Part shown: positions 9,491-19,550 of the stretch, one piece after another
Layout of the letters: every line of letters starts with the position of its first letter
Numbering within the stretch: the first letter of the stretch is position 1
From: Maricaulis sp048268525
Lineage (GTDB): Bacteria > Pseudomonadota > Alphaproteobacteria > Caulobacterales > Maricaulaceae
DNA: 64,000 nt
NCBI RefSeq assembly: GCF_048268525.1
Contig: NZ_JBLWVH010000013.1
Span: forward strand, 1-64,000
Direction: 5' to 3'
Program-made: the position numbers and the translations under genes
The notes under the pieces: model-generated
What the model was told of the DNA's origin: nothing
Databases searched by the model: none
Seen by the model: only the letters and a program-made list of their open reading frames with translations

Positions 9491-10050
9491 TGGACGGGTG
9501 CGCACCAGGCCTCCTCCGCGACAAAAATCGCATCAAACTCGGCCATCGCGCTTTCGAGCGCGGTTCCGGCCCGGTCCGCAAAGCGGTCGCGGCAAGCTTG
9601 CGGGCATTCCGCCTGGGCAACGCAAGCCCTCAACCTGCCGGCCTTCTCCTCGGGCGTCGCTTCCGAAGCGGGGGCGAGACAGGTCAGCACGCTGTCCATG
9701 CACTGGCCCCATTGGGCGATTGGATCATCCAGACCCGGATAGTGGACTGCGGTCAGGACCAGGTCGCCGTCAGTCGGACTGCCATGTCCAACCGGTCGTG
9801 CCTCCATGAAAACCGGGCATTCTGCAGTCCCTGCGACACAATCGGGATCAGCCACATAGTTGCCGTCGGCCCACAAATCGGCCGGGGGGGCATCGCGCGA
9901 ACTCATGAACCACCACACGACAATCGCAGCCAGCATGAACAGTGCTGCCGACAGCAGCAGGGCTACAGGCATCGGGCGCCGTGCACCAGCAGCGCCTGGA
10001 GCGGCCTGTTCGTCCATCCGGTCTGGGTCTGGTGTTCGGTCTTCGCTCAT
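9487..10050 (-). CDS. small single-pass membrane protein, first gene of the vWA operon
   Basis: 187 residues from an ATG at 10050 preceded by GAGG 5-8 nt upstream. The open frame continues upstream to 10191, but that stretch is low-quality and has no ribosome site. The N-terminus is charged and Pro/Asp-rich and cytoplasmic. A strong membrane segment lies at about residues 27-47 (Leu/Ala/Val, ending Trp-Trp-Phe). The rest is periplasmic with about nine cysteines, which suggests disulfides. It overlaps the next gene by ATGA. I do not recognise a family. Its place at the head of the operon suggests an anchor or assembly factor for the large protein that follows. Confidence 0.7.
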   Translation of the reverse strand: MSEDRTPDPDRMDEQAAPGAAGARRPMPVALLLSAALFMLAAIVVWWFMSSRDAPPADLWADGNYVADPDCVAGTAECPVFMEARPVGHGSPTDGDLVLTAVHYPGLDDPIAQWGQCMDSVLTCLAPASEATPEEKAGRLRACVAQAECPQACRDRFADRAGTALESAMAEFDAIFVAEEAWCAPVQ

Positions 10051-10569
10051 ACAGCCTCGCTGACACGGCCCAAGGGAGCCCTGCAATTGGTCAGAAAACG
10101 CGGAACACGGAAGGCTGAAGCTTAACACGCTAACCGGGAAGGTCGAGGCCCATATTGGCGCCACGACGGGAGGTAAGATGCGCTGACACACCGGCCCACA
10201 ATCAAGTCCGGCGCTGACCCAACTCGCCCGTGGCAGCTCTTTTCCGGCAAAGACGAACGCCTGGTCCGGTCGGGCTCACACGATTTCTGCGTGCCGTTCT
10301 GACGATTTGTCATTTCCGGCACGCCGCCATGCGAAGATGTCGCCGAAGGACATTTGGGCGCGGCTTGACTCCTACAGACCCTCATCCGGTGGGCCGTGCC
10401 CGATAAATTGTAGGACATCATCACTTTGCGGGTCGGAGTGGCTTTTTTAATTCAGGCATTGGTTGTAGCTTCGACGGCATTCGTTCCAGCGTGGTCGGGT
10501 GCCTACAGGGCAACTACGTGGCGGAGCAATTTTTCGTAGCTTGGGGGTCCGGGCTCGATGGGGGAATGT
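10051..10569. other. divergent intergenic region between the vWA operon and the autotransporter
   Basis: About 520 bp with no convincing gene; the short frames in it have atypical composition and no ribosome sites. It must hold two outward promoters. I could not identify a clear sigma-70 pair for either. The strongest local signals are the ribosome sites next to the two start codons and a T-run at 10443-10449. Confidence 0.6.
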
Positions 10570-13500
10570 ATGAGCAATTTTCTGTCCGCAATCGCGACGG
10601 CGATGTTGGGTTTTTCCAAACAAGGTTCCGTCCAGACGTCAGCCGTTCGGACAATGACGCCGCCACGTGCCAGTCAATTGTCCGGACTGGCGGCCGTTGC
10701 GCTTGCCATTCCGATGCTTGCAGCACCAGCCGAAGCCCAAACCTTTGGTGAAAGTGCCCTTTTCGAAGCGAATGACGGCTCTCACGTGGACCCAGGGGAA
10801 ACCTTCGGCGTCACGCTCTCCTTCTACAGCGATTTTGCCAACACACTCGCGGATGTATCCACCGGACTTGACCTCGATGGCGTCATTCCGGGCGCGGCCC
10901 TGACCCCGGGGTCTCTCGCGTTTTTCGGTTGCGGCGACAATGCCAAATTTGGCGGCTCTGGGACCCTGACATTTGAAGACATAGACATTGCAACCACTTT
11001 CACGCTTTGCCGGATTACTTTCGACGTCAGCGTCCCCGCAGGCACGGCCAGCGGCGATTATGTTTTTTCGACTGAGCCTCTCACCGGCACGGCCACGCCC
11101 GACGGCGCATTTGTGTCCGACCTTGGCGACTTCACCGTCCCGGTCGACAACGACACTGTTGCCCCGTCATCAACGATCACCGGCCCGGCCGGTCCGGTAA
11201 GCGCGGCGTTCAACGTTTCTGTGTCCTGGTTCGAGAACATTAGCGGCACGCCTCCAGAGGCAATTGACGGATTTTCCCCGTCGGACCTGACGGTGACCAA
11301 TGCAACCGTGGCGTTCGCCGACCTGGGCGGCGATGGCGCGCAATCTGGCGACGACACGGAGGGCGTAACCATCGAAGTCACGCCAACCGGCGGCACACCC
11401 ATCACCGTCCTGCTTCCTGCCGCGACGGTTCAGGACCAGTCTGGCAATGACAACCTGGCATCGAATACCTACAGCGTCGTCTACAGCGCGGCCGGCGACC
11501 CGGCCGATGATGTCGACTTTTCGATGCAGTGGTTGCCGAACAGCGTTGATGCCGGCGACACGGCCACAGCCCGCTTCACCATTACCAACAACTCCGCACT
11601 CGCCCTGACCGCAGGAGCATTCTCATTCGACATCGACAATCCGTCGACGTCAAACTTCGTCGGCGTTCCGCCGCTCGCCACGCCATGCGGAGCGGGATCC
11701 TCAACGTCCTTTTTTAACTCCGATACATTCGCCCAGTTTAGCGGGCTAGAGCTGATAGCGGGTGGTTCCTGCACGTTCGATCTGAGCGTGACAACCGATG
11801 CGGGCCTCGCGAATACAAGCTACGGATTCGTGACGGGTACCCTGTCATATCTGCTCGATGGCGACGCCGTCACCGACACTAACGCGGCTGCCAGCCTGGT
11901 CATCGGCGGTGCCGAAGGTGGCGCGGGCGAGATTGAATTCACCAAGACATTCGACGCAGCCAGCGCTGCGCCCGGTGACTCGATCGATCTTGAATTCTAC
12001 ATTGGCGCAACAGCCGACTTCTCGGCTACCGGTCTCAGCTTCACAGACGACCTCGACGCAATGCTTTCTGGCGCAATTGCGACCAACACACCAATCGCAG
12101 ACGCATGCGGTTCCGGCTCGACCTTGAGCGGGACGAGCACCCTGACCCTGACGAGCGGCAGTATTGGTGCCGGCGAGTTGTGCCGTTTCACAGTCACTGT
12201 TTCAGTTCCCGGAGGCGCGACCGACGGCACCTACACCAATACAACCGGCACGCTGTCCGCTACCCGTTCCGACACCGGCGCCGAAACCATTGCGGCAGCC
12301 AGTGACTCATTCGATGTGGTGAGCCCCGCTGCCACTCTTCCAACAACAACCATTTCAGGCAGCACAGATGACCTGGGTGTTGGGTTGGACAGAGATCTCG
12401 ACATTCGTTTCAGCGAGGCGATCGACAGTCTCGAACTCGCGGATTTTGACCTGACGAACGCCACCGCCAGCGCCCTCACTGGATCCGGCACCGACTGGCA
12501 GGTCACCGTCTCACCAATCGCAACGGGAGCTGTCACAATTCAGGTCCTCGCCAACATCGCCCAGGACGCCGAAGGTGATTTCAACCAGATATCCAACCCG
12601 TTCAGCTTTACGGGCGTAACCCCAACGCCGGAGATCAATGTCACGGGCAACTCCGTCTCGATTCCGGACGGTGACACACTGCCCATCGCGGGCGACCACA
12701 CCATCTTTGCGTCGGTTGACGTCGCGGCCGGTCTGACGTCTCGCACGTTCACAATCGAAAACCTTGGGACAGGGCCCTTGAGCGTCACCAATGTGGCCAT
12801 CAGCGGGACCCACTCTGCAGACTTTACCGTGTCGGCTTCACCGGCTGCCAGTGTCGCTGCTGGTGCGAACACAACATTCCAGATCCAGTTCGACCCGAGT
12901 GCGACTGGATTGCGGCAGGCGACCGTCACAGTGACCAATGATGATGCCGACGAAGCCAGCTACGATTTCGCGATCGAGGGAACGGGTTCATCGGCTCCAG
13001 AAATCACCGTATCCGACGCGTCGGGTGCTGTTGATATTCCCTACAATGACACCACACCCAGTGTGGCCAAAGGCAACGATTTCGGGTCCACCGCCGTGGA
13101 CGGCGGAACAGTTTCTGCGACGTTCCGCATCGACAATATCGGAACCGCCGACCTGGTACTGGGCGCCGATGCCGTCAGCATTTCCGACTCCACGGACTTC
13201 ACCGTGACCGCGCAACCGGCCAGCACGATCACATCGGGCTCGTCCTCGAATTTCACGATTCAGTTTGACCCGTCTGCCGTCGGCTCCGGAAGCGGCACAG
13301 TTTCCATTGCCAATAATGACTCCGACGAAGCGCCATTTTTGTTCGCTCTGACCGGAATCGGAACCGACAACGCGGCCCCGACCGGGCATTCGGTGGCATT
13401 CGATGCGAGCACCTATGGCCCTACCACATTCACCGCGGCCTCTTTCACGATTGATGATCCGGAAGTTCTGGCAACATTCGCCTATTCGATCAGCACCTCA

Positions 13501-16500
13501 GGCGGCGGGGACCCGGTTACGGGCAATGGAACGATTCCGACTCCAGCACCGGGAAGCCCCTCCGAGTACCAGGTGACAGGTATTGACGTGTCGTCTCTCT
13601 CTGACGGCACGCTGACAGTCAGCGTCACCCTGACTGACCCATCTGGCAATGCGGCAGCAGCCGTTACCGATACGGCTGATCTCGACCTGACCGGCCCTAC
13701 CCCTGCCATCACCACGGGGGCCGCCGATCCGGTCTCCGGAGCGTTCAGCGCGTCCATTGATTTCGGGGAAGCGGTCACCGGTTTTGCGCTGGGCGACATC
13801 GACGTTGCCAACGGCGCGGCATCCGCGTTCACCGACGCTGGCGCCGGTCTCTACCCCGCCACCATCACCCCGGCAGGTGACGGGCCCGTCACCGTCGACG
13901 TCGCAGCAGGCGTCGCCCAGGACGGGGCCGGCAATGACAACACTGCCGCAACCCAGTTCTCCATCACCAATGACGAGACAGCGCCGAGCGTCGCGCTCAG
14001 TGGTCCCACGGATGATCAAACGGGAACCTTCACGGTCACCGCGGTGTTCTCGGAGAGCGTGACAGGACTTGGTCTGGCTGATTTTTCAGCCACCAATGCC
14101 ACAGCGTCCAACCTCACAGGCTCGGGCACCAACTACACTGTCGACATGACACCCACCGCGACAGGCACCGTGACCGTCAACCTCCCGGGTAATGTTGCCC
14201 AGGACGCTGCCGGAAACGGGAATACAGCCGCAGTCGTGTTCACAGTCGATGCCGACCTGAATTTGCCGACTCTCGACAGCTTGATTGTTTCGGATGCTGA
14301 CCTTCGCCTCGAAGATGTCGGGACTACAATGACACTCACGGCGACATTCAGTGAAGCGATGGATCCGGCAACCGCTCCAACATTTGCTTTCAGTTCGGAC
14401 ATGTCGACGACGCTCGCATTCCAGAGCGGCGCATATTCGGGAGGCGATACGGTCTACACTGCCACTTACACGGTTCTGGACGGCAATCAGGTCGCACCGG
14501 ATGTCGATGTCAGTGTTGGCACAGCAACAGACGCCGCGGGCAATGCCATGGCCGACAGCACTGTGGCCGACCTGTTCAGCGTTGAAATGCGTCGTGGATC
14601 GCTTTCCGTCTCAGTGGCCGTATCGGGTGCTGTTGACGGTGCGTTCGAGTTCGATGGCGACCTCGGCGCCTTCACCGTCACGACAACCGGACAGACGGGT
14701 ACAACCAGTTTTGCCGACCTGACGGAAGGTTCGTACAGCTTTACAGGCGCGACGGCCGACGGCTTCAACCTGGACAGCATCACTTGCATCGGGGGCACCG
14801 CTTCCAGCGATGTCACCACCGGAGCGGTCACCATCACGCTTGAGCCTGCGGGCTCCATTTCGTGTGAGTTCACACAAATCGCGGAACCGGATGTCGATGA
14901 AACCCAGATTCCGGAAGTCAGCATCGAACTTCCCACCCTGACCGATGACCCGACCACCGCGACCAGCGTGTTCAGCCTCAACAATGTCGGAGGCGAGGCC
15001 TTCTACTTCACGGCGTCCACGGACCAGCCGTGGCTTGTTATCGATCCTACATCGGGCTCCATTCCTGCCACTGGAAGCCTCGATTTCACCGTCAGCTTCA
15101 CAGCCGCAATCCTCGACCTCGAGCCGGGCACCTACAACGCCGTCATTACGGTCTCCGAAGTGAGCCCTGCTGGACAGCGCGGCACGGTAAGCAAAGCCAA
15201 TTCTCTGGAAACCATCAACATCCCAGTTAGCGTTTCTCTCGAACCGAGACTGGGCGAATTGACCATCGTGACAAACACAACCTCCCAGGAAGAAGGCGAA
15301 GGCAGCTTCACATACGCTTCAACGCTCGCCGCGCTTGACGGTCAATCGGTCACCACTGCCGGAGGCACAGCAAGCATTTCAGCCACTGATGTCCTGAGAG
15401 GAAATTACGCGCTGACCCAGCTGGTGTCCGAAGGGTGGGACCTGGCCTCGCTCTCCTGCACCGGCGATCTCGACGGCGGCAACGTCTACGACCTGGTCAA
15501 CGGCGAAGTCCAGATTGACCTCGATGCAGAGGAATCGATGGTCTGCACGTTTACCAACCGTCGAAACGAGGACTACATCCGCGGCATCACCCTCTCGGCG
15601 ATCCGTAATTTCATGGCAACGCGCGCCGACCTTATCCTCACCAACAGCCCCCGCCTCACAGGCCGGATGCGTGGAGATCGGACGTCTGGCACGCCAAACC
15701 GGTTCGCCGCAGATTTCCAGGACGGACGGCTGCAGGCTCAAATGTCGACCAGCCTCAGCGCCTTGCGCAAAGCCGCTGAGAACGACGCACCGCAGGTTCC
15801 GGGTTCCGAGCAATTCTCATTGGCGGGCCGGACCGGGGCAGCCAGCCTCGACGTCTGGATGCAGGCAAGCATGTCAAATGTGTCCGACAATCGCGCCGGA
15901 TTGAACTCCGAAGCCGATTTCTCGATCGTCCATATCGGTACCGATATGATGGTCTCGGACTCGCTGCTCGCCGGCGTGATGCTGCAGTACGACCAGGCCG
16001 ACATGACGACCGGAGCCTGGAACAGCTCTGTCGAAGGCAATGGCTGGATGGTTGGCCCGTACATGGTCACGCGCCTGGCCGAGGCGACCTATCTTGATGT
16101 CCGGGCGGCCTGGGGCAAGTCGGACAACACGGTCAACCCGATCGGCACCTATACGGACAGCTTCGAGACGGACAGGTGGTTGCTGGAAGCCAATCTGACA
16201 GGCGATATCCTTCACGGAAACTGGCGCGTATCGCCTGGCATTGGGCTCGCCTATTTCAATGAAACCCAAAACGCCTACACGGACTCTCTGGGCATCGTCA
16301 TTCCAGGACAGACCATCACCATTGGCCGCCTGACAGCAGGGCCGGAAGTCGCTTACCGGTTTGCAAGCGAGAACGGCGGTTTCGTTGAACCGTATCTGCA
16401 ACTGAACGCGCTCTACGATTATGATGACGCAGACGTATTCAATGCAGCGGGACAACTTCAGACCCTCGGTCACTTCCGCGCCGATGCTCGATTGGGCATC

Positions 16501-16626
16501 GCCGCCGAATTCTCCAATGGAGGCCGATTGGCTGGCGAAATCTCGGTACTGGGACTGGGTGAAGGGCAATTTGAAGCCAACAGCGCCATGATCCGCGTAA
16601 GGCTTCCCCTGAGCCTCCAGCAATAA
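10570..16626 (+). CDS. autotransporter with Ig-like, choice-of-anchor D and BACON-like passenger domains
   Basis: 2018 residues from the ATG at 10570, which has a GGGGGA ribosome site just upstream; an in-frame ATG at 10558 is weaker. The long signal sequence is likely cut after Ala-Glu-Ala near residue 57. Passenger order: cohesin-like N-terminal region; DUF11-like repeats; an Ig-like domain with the phrase FSEAIDSLELADFDLTNAT; two choice-of-anchor D domains (about 690-930, each with QFDPSA); three more Ig-like domains of the same BapA-like kind; two Cys-containing prealbumin-like modules; and a BACON-like domain with Gln-Pro-Trp-Leu. The last ~250 residues alternate in beta-strands and end Leu-Pro-Leu-Ser-Leu-Gln-Gln, typical of an autotransporter beta-barrel. 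It acts at the outer membrane, probably in adhesion or biofilm. No protease motif is seen. Confidence 0.88.
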   Translation: MSNFLSAIATAMLGFSKQGSVQTSAVRTMTPPRASQLSGLAAVALAIPMLAAPAEAQTFGESALFEANDGSHVDPGETFGVTLSFYSDFANTLADVSTGLDLDGVIPGAALTPGSLAFFGCGDNAKFGGSGTLTFEDIDIATTFTLCRITFDVSVPAGTASGDYVFSTEPLTGTATPDGAFVSDLGDFTVPVDNDTVAPSSTITGPAGPVSAAFNVSVSWFENISGTPPEAIDGFSPSDLTVTNATVAFADLGGDGAQSGDDTEGVTIEVTPTGGTPITVLLPAATVQDQSGNDNLASNTYSVVYSAAGDPADDVDFSMQWLPNSVDAGDTATARFTITNNSALALTAGAFSFDIDNPSTSNFVGVPPLATPCGAGSSTSFFNSDTFAQFSGLELIAGGSCTFDLSVTTDAGLANTSYGFVTGTLSYLLDGDAVTDTNAAASLVIGGAEGGAGEIEFTKTFDAASAAPGDSIDLEFYIGATADFSATGLSFTDDLDAMLSGAIATNTPIADACGSGSTLSGTSTLTLTSGSIGAGELCRFTVTVSVPGGATDGTYTNTTGTLSATRSDTGAETIAAASDSFDVVSPAATLPTTTISGSTDDLGVGLDRDLDIRFSEAIDSLELADFDLTNATASALTGSGTDWQVTVSPIATGAVTIQVLANIAQDAEGDFNQISNPFSFTGVTPTPEINVTGNSVSIPDGDTLPIAGDHTIFASVDVAAGLTSRTFTIENLGTGPLSVTNVAISGTHSADFTVSASPAASVAAGANTTFQIQFDPSATGLRQATVTVTNDDADEASYDFAIEGTGSSAPEITVSDASGAVDIPYNDTTPSVAKGNDFGSTAVDGGTVSATFRIDNIGTADLVLGADAVSISDSTDFTVTAQPASTITSGSSSNFTIQFDPSAVGSGSGTVSIANNDSDEAPFLFALTGIGTDNAAPTGHSVAFDASTYGPTTFTAASFTIDDPEVLATFAYSISTSGGGDPVTGNGTIPTPAPGSPSEYQVTGIDVSSLSDGTLTVSVTLTDPSGNAAAAVTDTADLDLTGPTPAITTGAADPVSGAFSASIDFGEAVTGFALGDIDVANGAASAFTDAGAGLYPATITPAGDGPVTVDVAAGVAQDGAGNDNTAATQFSITNDETAPSVALSGPTDDQTGTFTVTAVFSESVTGLGLADFSATNATASNLTGSGTNYTVDMTPTATGTVTVNLPGNVAQDAAGNGNTAAVVFTVDADLNLPTLDSLIVSDADLRLEDVGTTMTLTATFSEAMDPATAPTFAFSSDMSTTLAFQSGAYSGGDTVYTATYTVLDGNQVAPDVDVSVGTATDAAGNAMADSTVADLFSVEMRRGSLSVSVAVSGAVDGAFEFDGDLGAFTVTTTGQTGTTSFADLTEGSYSFTGATADGFNLDSITCIGGTASSDVTTGAVTITLEPAGSISCEFTQIAEPDVDETQIPEVSIELPTLTDDPTTATSVFSLNNVGGEAFYFTASTDQPWLVIDPTSGSIPATGSLDFTVSFTAAILDLEPGTYNAVITVSEVSPAGQRGTVSKANSLETINIPVSVSLEPRLGELTIVTNTTSQEEGEGSFTYASTLAALDGQSVTTAGGTASISATDVLRGNYALTQLVSEGWDLASLSCTGDLDGGNVYDLVNGEVQIDLDAEESMVCTFTNRRNEDYIRGITLSAIRNFMATRADLILTNSPRLTGRMRGDRTSGTPNRFAADFQDGRLQAQMSTSLSALRKAAENDAPQVPGSEQFSLAGRTGAASLDVWMQASMSNVSDNRAGLNSEADFSIVHIGTDMMVSDSLLAGVMLQYDQADMTTGAWNSSVEGNGWMVGPYMVTRLAEATYLDVRAAWGKSDNTVNPIGTYTDSFETDRWLLEANLTGDILHGNWRVSPGIGLAYFNETQNAYTDSLGIVIPGQTITIGRLTAGPEVAYRFASENGGFVEPYLQLNALYDYDDADVFNAAGQLQTLGHFRADARLGIAAEFSNGGRLAGEISVLGLGEGQFEANSAMIRVRLPLSLQQ

Positions 16627-16632
16627 ACCGGC

Positions 16633-16671
16633 GAGGCGACCATCAACGGGACTACCAACGATGGTCGCCTC
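16633..16671 (+). terminator. perfect 12-bp hairpin after the autotransporter
   Basis: GAGGCGACCATC at 16633-16644 pairs perfectly with 16660-16671 across a 15-nt loop. No T-run follows, so it may be a factor-dependent terminator or an mRNA-stabilising hairpin. It separates the autotransporter from the T2SS operon. Confidence 0.5.
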
Positions 16672-16702
16672 ACCGACATGTGCCCGCTAAGCTGTCGTGG
16701 CC

Positions 16703-18352
16703 ATGACCGATACGCTTGCCCTCTCTGACCGCATCCGCTTGGACCGTATGGTCGATGCAGGTCTGATTACCCAGGCAGAATCCGTGCACGCCGCGGCACT
16801 GCAGCGCCAGACCCGCGAGCCTTTGGACCGTGTCCTCGCTCAAGCCGGACTGGCGACAGAGCTGCGCATCGCGCAGTTTTTTTCCGAGGCATATGAAACG
16901 CCGCTGGCGGTGCTACCAGAGACACCAGCCTGTTCAGACACACCCGGCCTCGATGCGGTATTCGGTCAGCTAAACCCACTCTTTCTTCAATCGGAGCGGA
17001 TATGGCCGCTCGCTCTGGAAGGCGACGATCTGATTGCCGGAATTGTGGATCCAGACAATCAGGATGCCCTCGCTGGGCTGGAATTCGCAACAGGCGTGCG
17101 AGTCAGGCCGATGGTCCTGACCCAGACGCAATTTGAGGCTTGCAGTGCGTCAACCAGATCGGCGGATGCCGAACTCACTGATGCAACAGACCTGGACCTG
17201 GCGGCCGATACCGAACGATTGCGGGACATGGCCACCGCGGGCCCCGTCATCCGCCAGCTGGACAATGTGATCTCGGCCGCAAGCCGGTCCCGGGCGTCGG
17301 ACATACATATCGAGCTCCAACAGCGCGATGCCAAGATCCGTTTTCGGGTGGATGGGTTGTTGCGAGACATGGAAACCTGGGGTCTGGCCCAGGCCCTGGC
17401 TGTAATTTCACGCGTCAAAGTTCTCGCTGACCTAGACATAACGGAACGGAGACGGCCGCAGGATGGACGCTTTTCCGTCCCCGTATCCGGGCACTCGCTC
17501 GACCTCCGGGTGTCGGTCGTTCCCGGCCAGTACGGTGAAAGCCTGGTCATCAGATTGCTCGACACCAGTTCCACTTTGAACACGCTCAGCGATCTTGGCA
17601 TGTCGAAAGCTGTAGCGACTGTCGCGAAAGAAGCCCTGGCCAAACCACATGGCCTGATTTTGGTCACCGGCCCTACCGGCAGTGGCAAGACAACGACCCT
17701 TTATGCATTTCTCCGACAACTAGCGACCACTGAACGCAAAATTCTCACGATCGAGGATCCGATCGAATATCGCCTGAACGGCGTTGCCCAGTCTCAGACT
17801 AACTCGGCCATCGGAGTGACTTTTTCAAGCGCACTCCGGGCCTTTCTGCGCCACGACCCTGATGTGGTGATGGTTGGCGAAATCCGCGACGACGAGACCG
17901 CTCGAACCGCTGTTCAAGCGGCTATGACGGGACATCTCGTGCTCTCAACCCTACATACCAATGACGCGGAGTCGGCGGTCTTGCGACTTCGGGACATGGG
18001 GATTGAAGACTATCTCATCGCGGCGACCCTTGTAGCGGCATTCGGTCAGCGTCTGATCCGCAAGACGTGTGTGAACTGCCACGGAAACGGGTGCGCTCAT
18101 TGTCAGTCGACCGGGTTTTCTGGCAGGGCCGCGATTTCGGAAGGCTTCCTGGTTGATGATCTGGTCCGAAGCGCCATCCGAAGCGATAACCCGGAAACGG
18201 CGCTGGCCTCGGCCCTGGCTCAGGGCGGTTACAAGCGAATGTGGTCCGACGGGCTGTCCAAAGTGAAATCCGGTTTGACAACAATGGACGAGTTGACCCG
18301 AACGCTCTCTGATCTCCGCCTCGCAGACAATATGCCTGTCCATGACGACTGA
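16703..18352 (+). CDS. gspE: type II secretion system assembly ATPase GspE
   Basis: 549 residues from the ATG at 16703; a GTG two codons upstream is possible and neither has a strong ribosome site. The N-terminal domain resembles MshEN. The ATPase core has Walker A GPTGSGKTT near residue 325, an Asp box with TIEDPIEY, Walker B near residue 390 (VVMVGEIRDDE) and the conserved His box STLHTND. A tetracysteine motif CVNCHGNGCAHC sits near residue 457; its spacing (C-x2-C-x4-C-x2-C) is much tighter than the long-loop zinc motif of classical GspE. GspE powers pseudopilus assembly from the cytoplasm. It opens an operon of eleven gsp genes, and its stop overlaps gspF. Confidence 0.93.
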   Translation: MTDTLALSDRIRLDRMVDAGLITQAESVHAAALQRQTREPLDRVLAQAGLATELRIAQFFSEAYETPLAVLPETPACSDTPGLDAVFGQLNPLFLQSERIWPLALEGDDLIAGIVDPDNQDALAGLEFATGVRVRPMVLTQTQFEACSASTRSADAELTDATDLDLAADTERLRDMATAGPVIRQLDNVISAASRSRASDIHIELQQRDAKIRFRVDGLLRDMETWGLAQALAVISRVKVLADLDITERRRPQDGRFSVPVSGHSLDLRVSVVPGQYGESLVIRLLDTSSTLNTLSDLGMSKAVATVAKEALAKPHGLILVTGPTGSGKTTTLYAFLRQLATTERKILTIEDPIEYRLNGVAQSQTNSAIGVTFSSALRAFLRHDPDVVMVGEIRDDETARTAVQAAMTGHLVLSTLHTNDAESAVLRLRDMGIEDYLIAATLVAAFGQRLIRKTCVNCHGNGCAHCQSTGFSGRAAISEGFLVDDLVRSAIRSDNPETALASALAQGGYKRMWSDGLSKVKSGLTTMDELTRTLSDLRLADNMPVHDD

Positions 18353-19550
18353 CCCCATCTCATTTCGTTTTCTGGGTGAAACGGCCCAAGGAAAGATGGA
18401 AAGCGGCGAACTGCGCGCGACCCACGTCGATCACGCCCGCCAAAAGCTGGAAGCCCGTGGTCTAGCTGTCGTCGAGCTGAAGCCAGTCAGGCAACGACAG
18501 GGCCTGTTTTCCAGACGATCAAGTCTCAACCAGCCGATGCTCACGGAGTTTACGCGGGGCCTCGCAGATATGGTGCATTCGGCCGTTCCGGTTCCTGATG
18601 CGCTGCAATTCATTATCGAAGCAGAACCCCAACGCCCCATTCGGCTGTTCGCCGAACGCATCGAACAGGCAGTGCGCGCCGGCACTTCGCTGAGCCACGC
18701 GATGGAACAAGACCCGGCCCAGCCAGACCGTCTCCTGGTATCTGCGGTCGCGGCCGGCGAACGATCGGGTCAGCTGGGTGTAGCACTAGGATATGTAGCC
18801 GACCGACTAGAAAGAGCGCGCGAAATTCGAGACATGCTTGTCGGCCAGATAGTTTACCCTGTAATCCTGATGAGCGTCATTTTCCTCACTCTGCTATTCC
18901 TCTCATTCTTCATCCTTCCGCAATTCGAAGCGATTTTCTCCGCAGCCGGGGCCAACCCACCGGTCGAAACGCGTTTGGTTCTGTCGGCAGGGTCTTTCAT
19001 CCGACAATTCGGCATATGGTTGCCCGCCGTAGCGGCGGGCCTCGCTTGGGGTGTCTTGCAAATCTGGCGACGAAACCCTTTGCTCGCCGGGCGTCTGCAG
19101 CGATCGGTTCCCGTTCTGGGACCTGCTCTTACAGCCCTGGATGCAGCCGGTTACAGCCGCACCATGGGGGTCCTGCTTGGGACCGGCGTTCCGCTGGTCC
19201 GCGCCGCAGAGGTGGCCGCAGAATCCGTCACCAATGTTGGCAGCCGGACCAATCTGCGAGCAGCCATCGGGGCCGTTCGCGGGGGTCGCCCCCTTTCACA
19301 GGCGTTGACGCAGGCCGGTGGGATGCCCGAAGCTCTGATCAGGCAGATCCGCTTGGGAGAAGCGAGTGGGGATCTGGGTCGGGTCTTCATCCGGGCCGCC
19401 TCGCGGTATGAGCGGGAAGCCGAGGGACGGTTGAAGCGATTGACAGATTTGCTGGGCCCGGCGCTTATCCTCGTCTTGGGCGGCTGTGTGGGAATTGTGA
19501 TCGCCGCGGTCCTGTCGGGAGTATTGAGTCTCAATGATGCCATCTACTAG
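18342..19550 (+). CDS. gspF: type II secretion inner-membrane platform protein GspF
   Basis: 402 residues, normal for GspF. It has two homologous T2SSF domains (about 65-190 and 270-390), each with the helix-rich GxPLxxAL pattern, and three membrane segments: near 165-190, near 220 and at the C-terminus (LILVLGGCVGIVIAAVLSG). It anchors the GspE ATPase and the GspL/M platform. The start overlaps the end of gspE by 11 bp, showing translational coupling. Confidence 0.93.
   Translation: MTTDPISFRFLGETAQGKMESGELRATHVDHARQKLEARGLAVVELKPVRQRQGLFSRRSSLNQPMLTEFTRGLADMVHSAVPVPDALQFIIEAEPQRPIRLFAERIEQAVRAGTSLSHAMEQDPAQPDRLLVSAVAAGERSGQLGVALGYVADRLERAREIRDMLVGQIVYPVILMSVIFLTLLFLSFFILPQFEAIFSAAGANPPVETRLVLSAGSFIRQFGIWLPAVAAGLAWGVLQIWRRNPLLAGRLQRSVPVLGPALTALDAAGYSRTMGVLLGTGVPLVRAAEVAAESVTNVGSRTNLRAAIGAVRGGRPLSQALTQAGGMPEALIRQIRLGEASGDLGRVFIRAASRYEREAEGRLKRLTDLLGPALILVLGGCVGIVIAAVLSGVLSLNDAIY

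Noticed and set aside
10122..10134. TTAACACGCTAAC, a possible second CtrA site before the vWA operon
   Set aside because: The half-sites are separated by five bases and the second is TAAC, so it does not fit TTAA-N7-TTAA.
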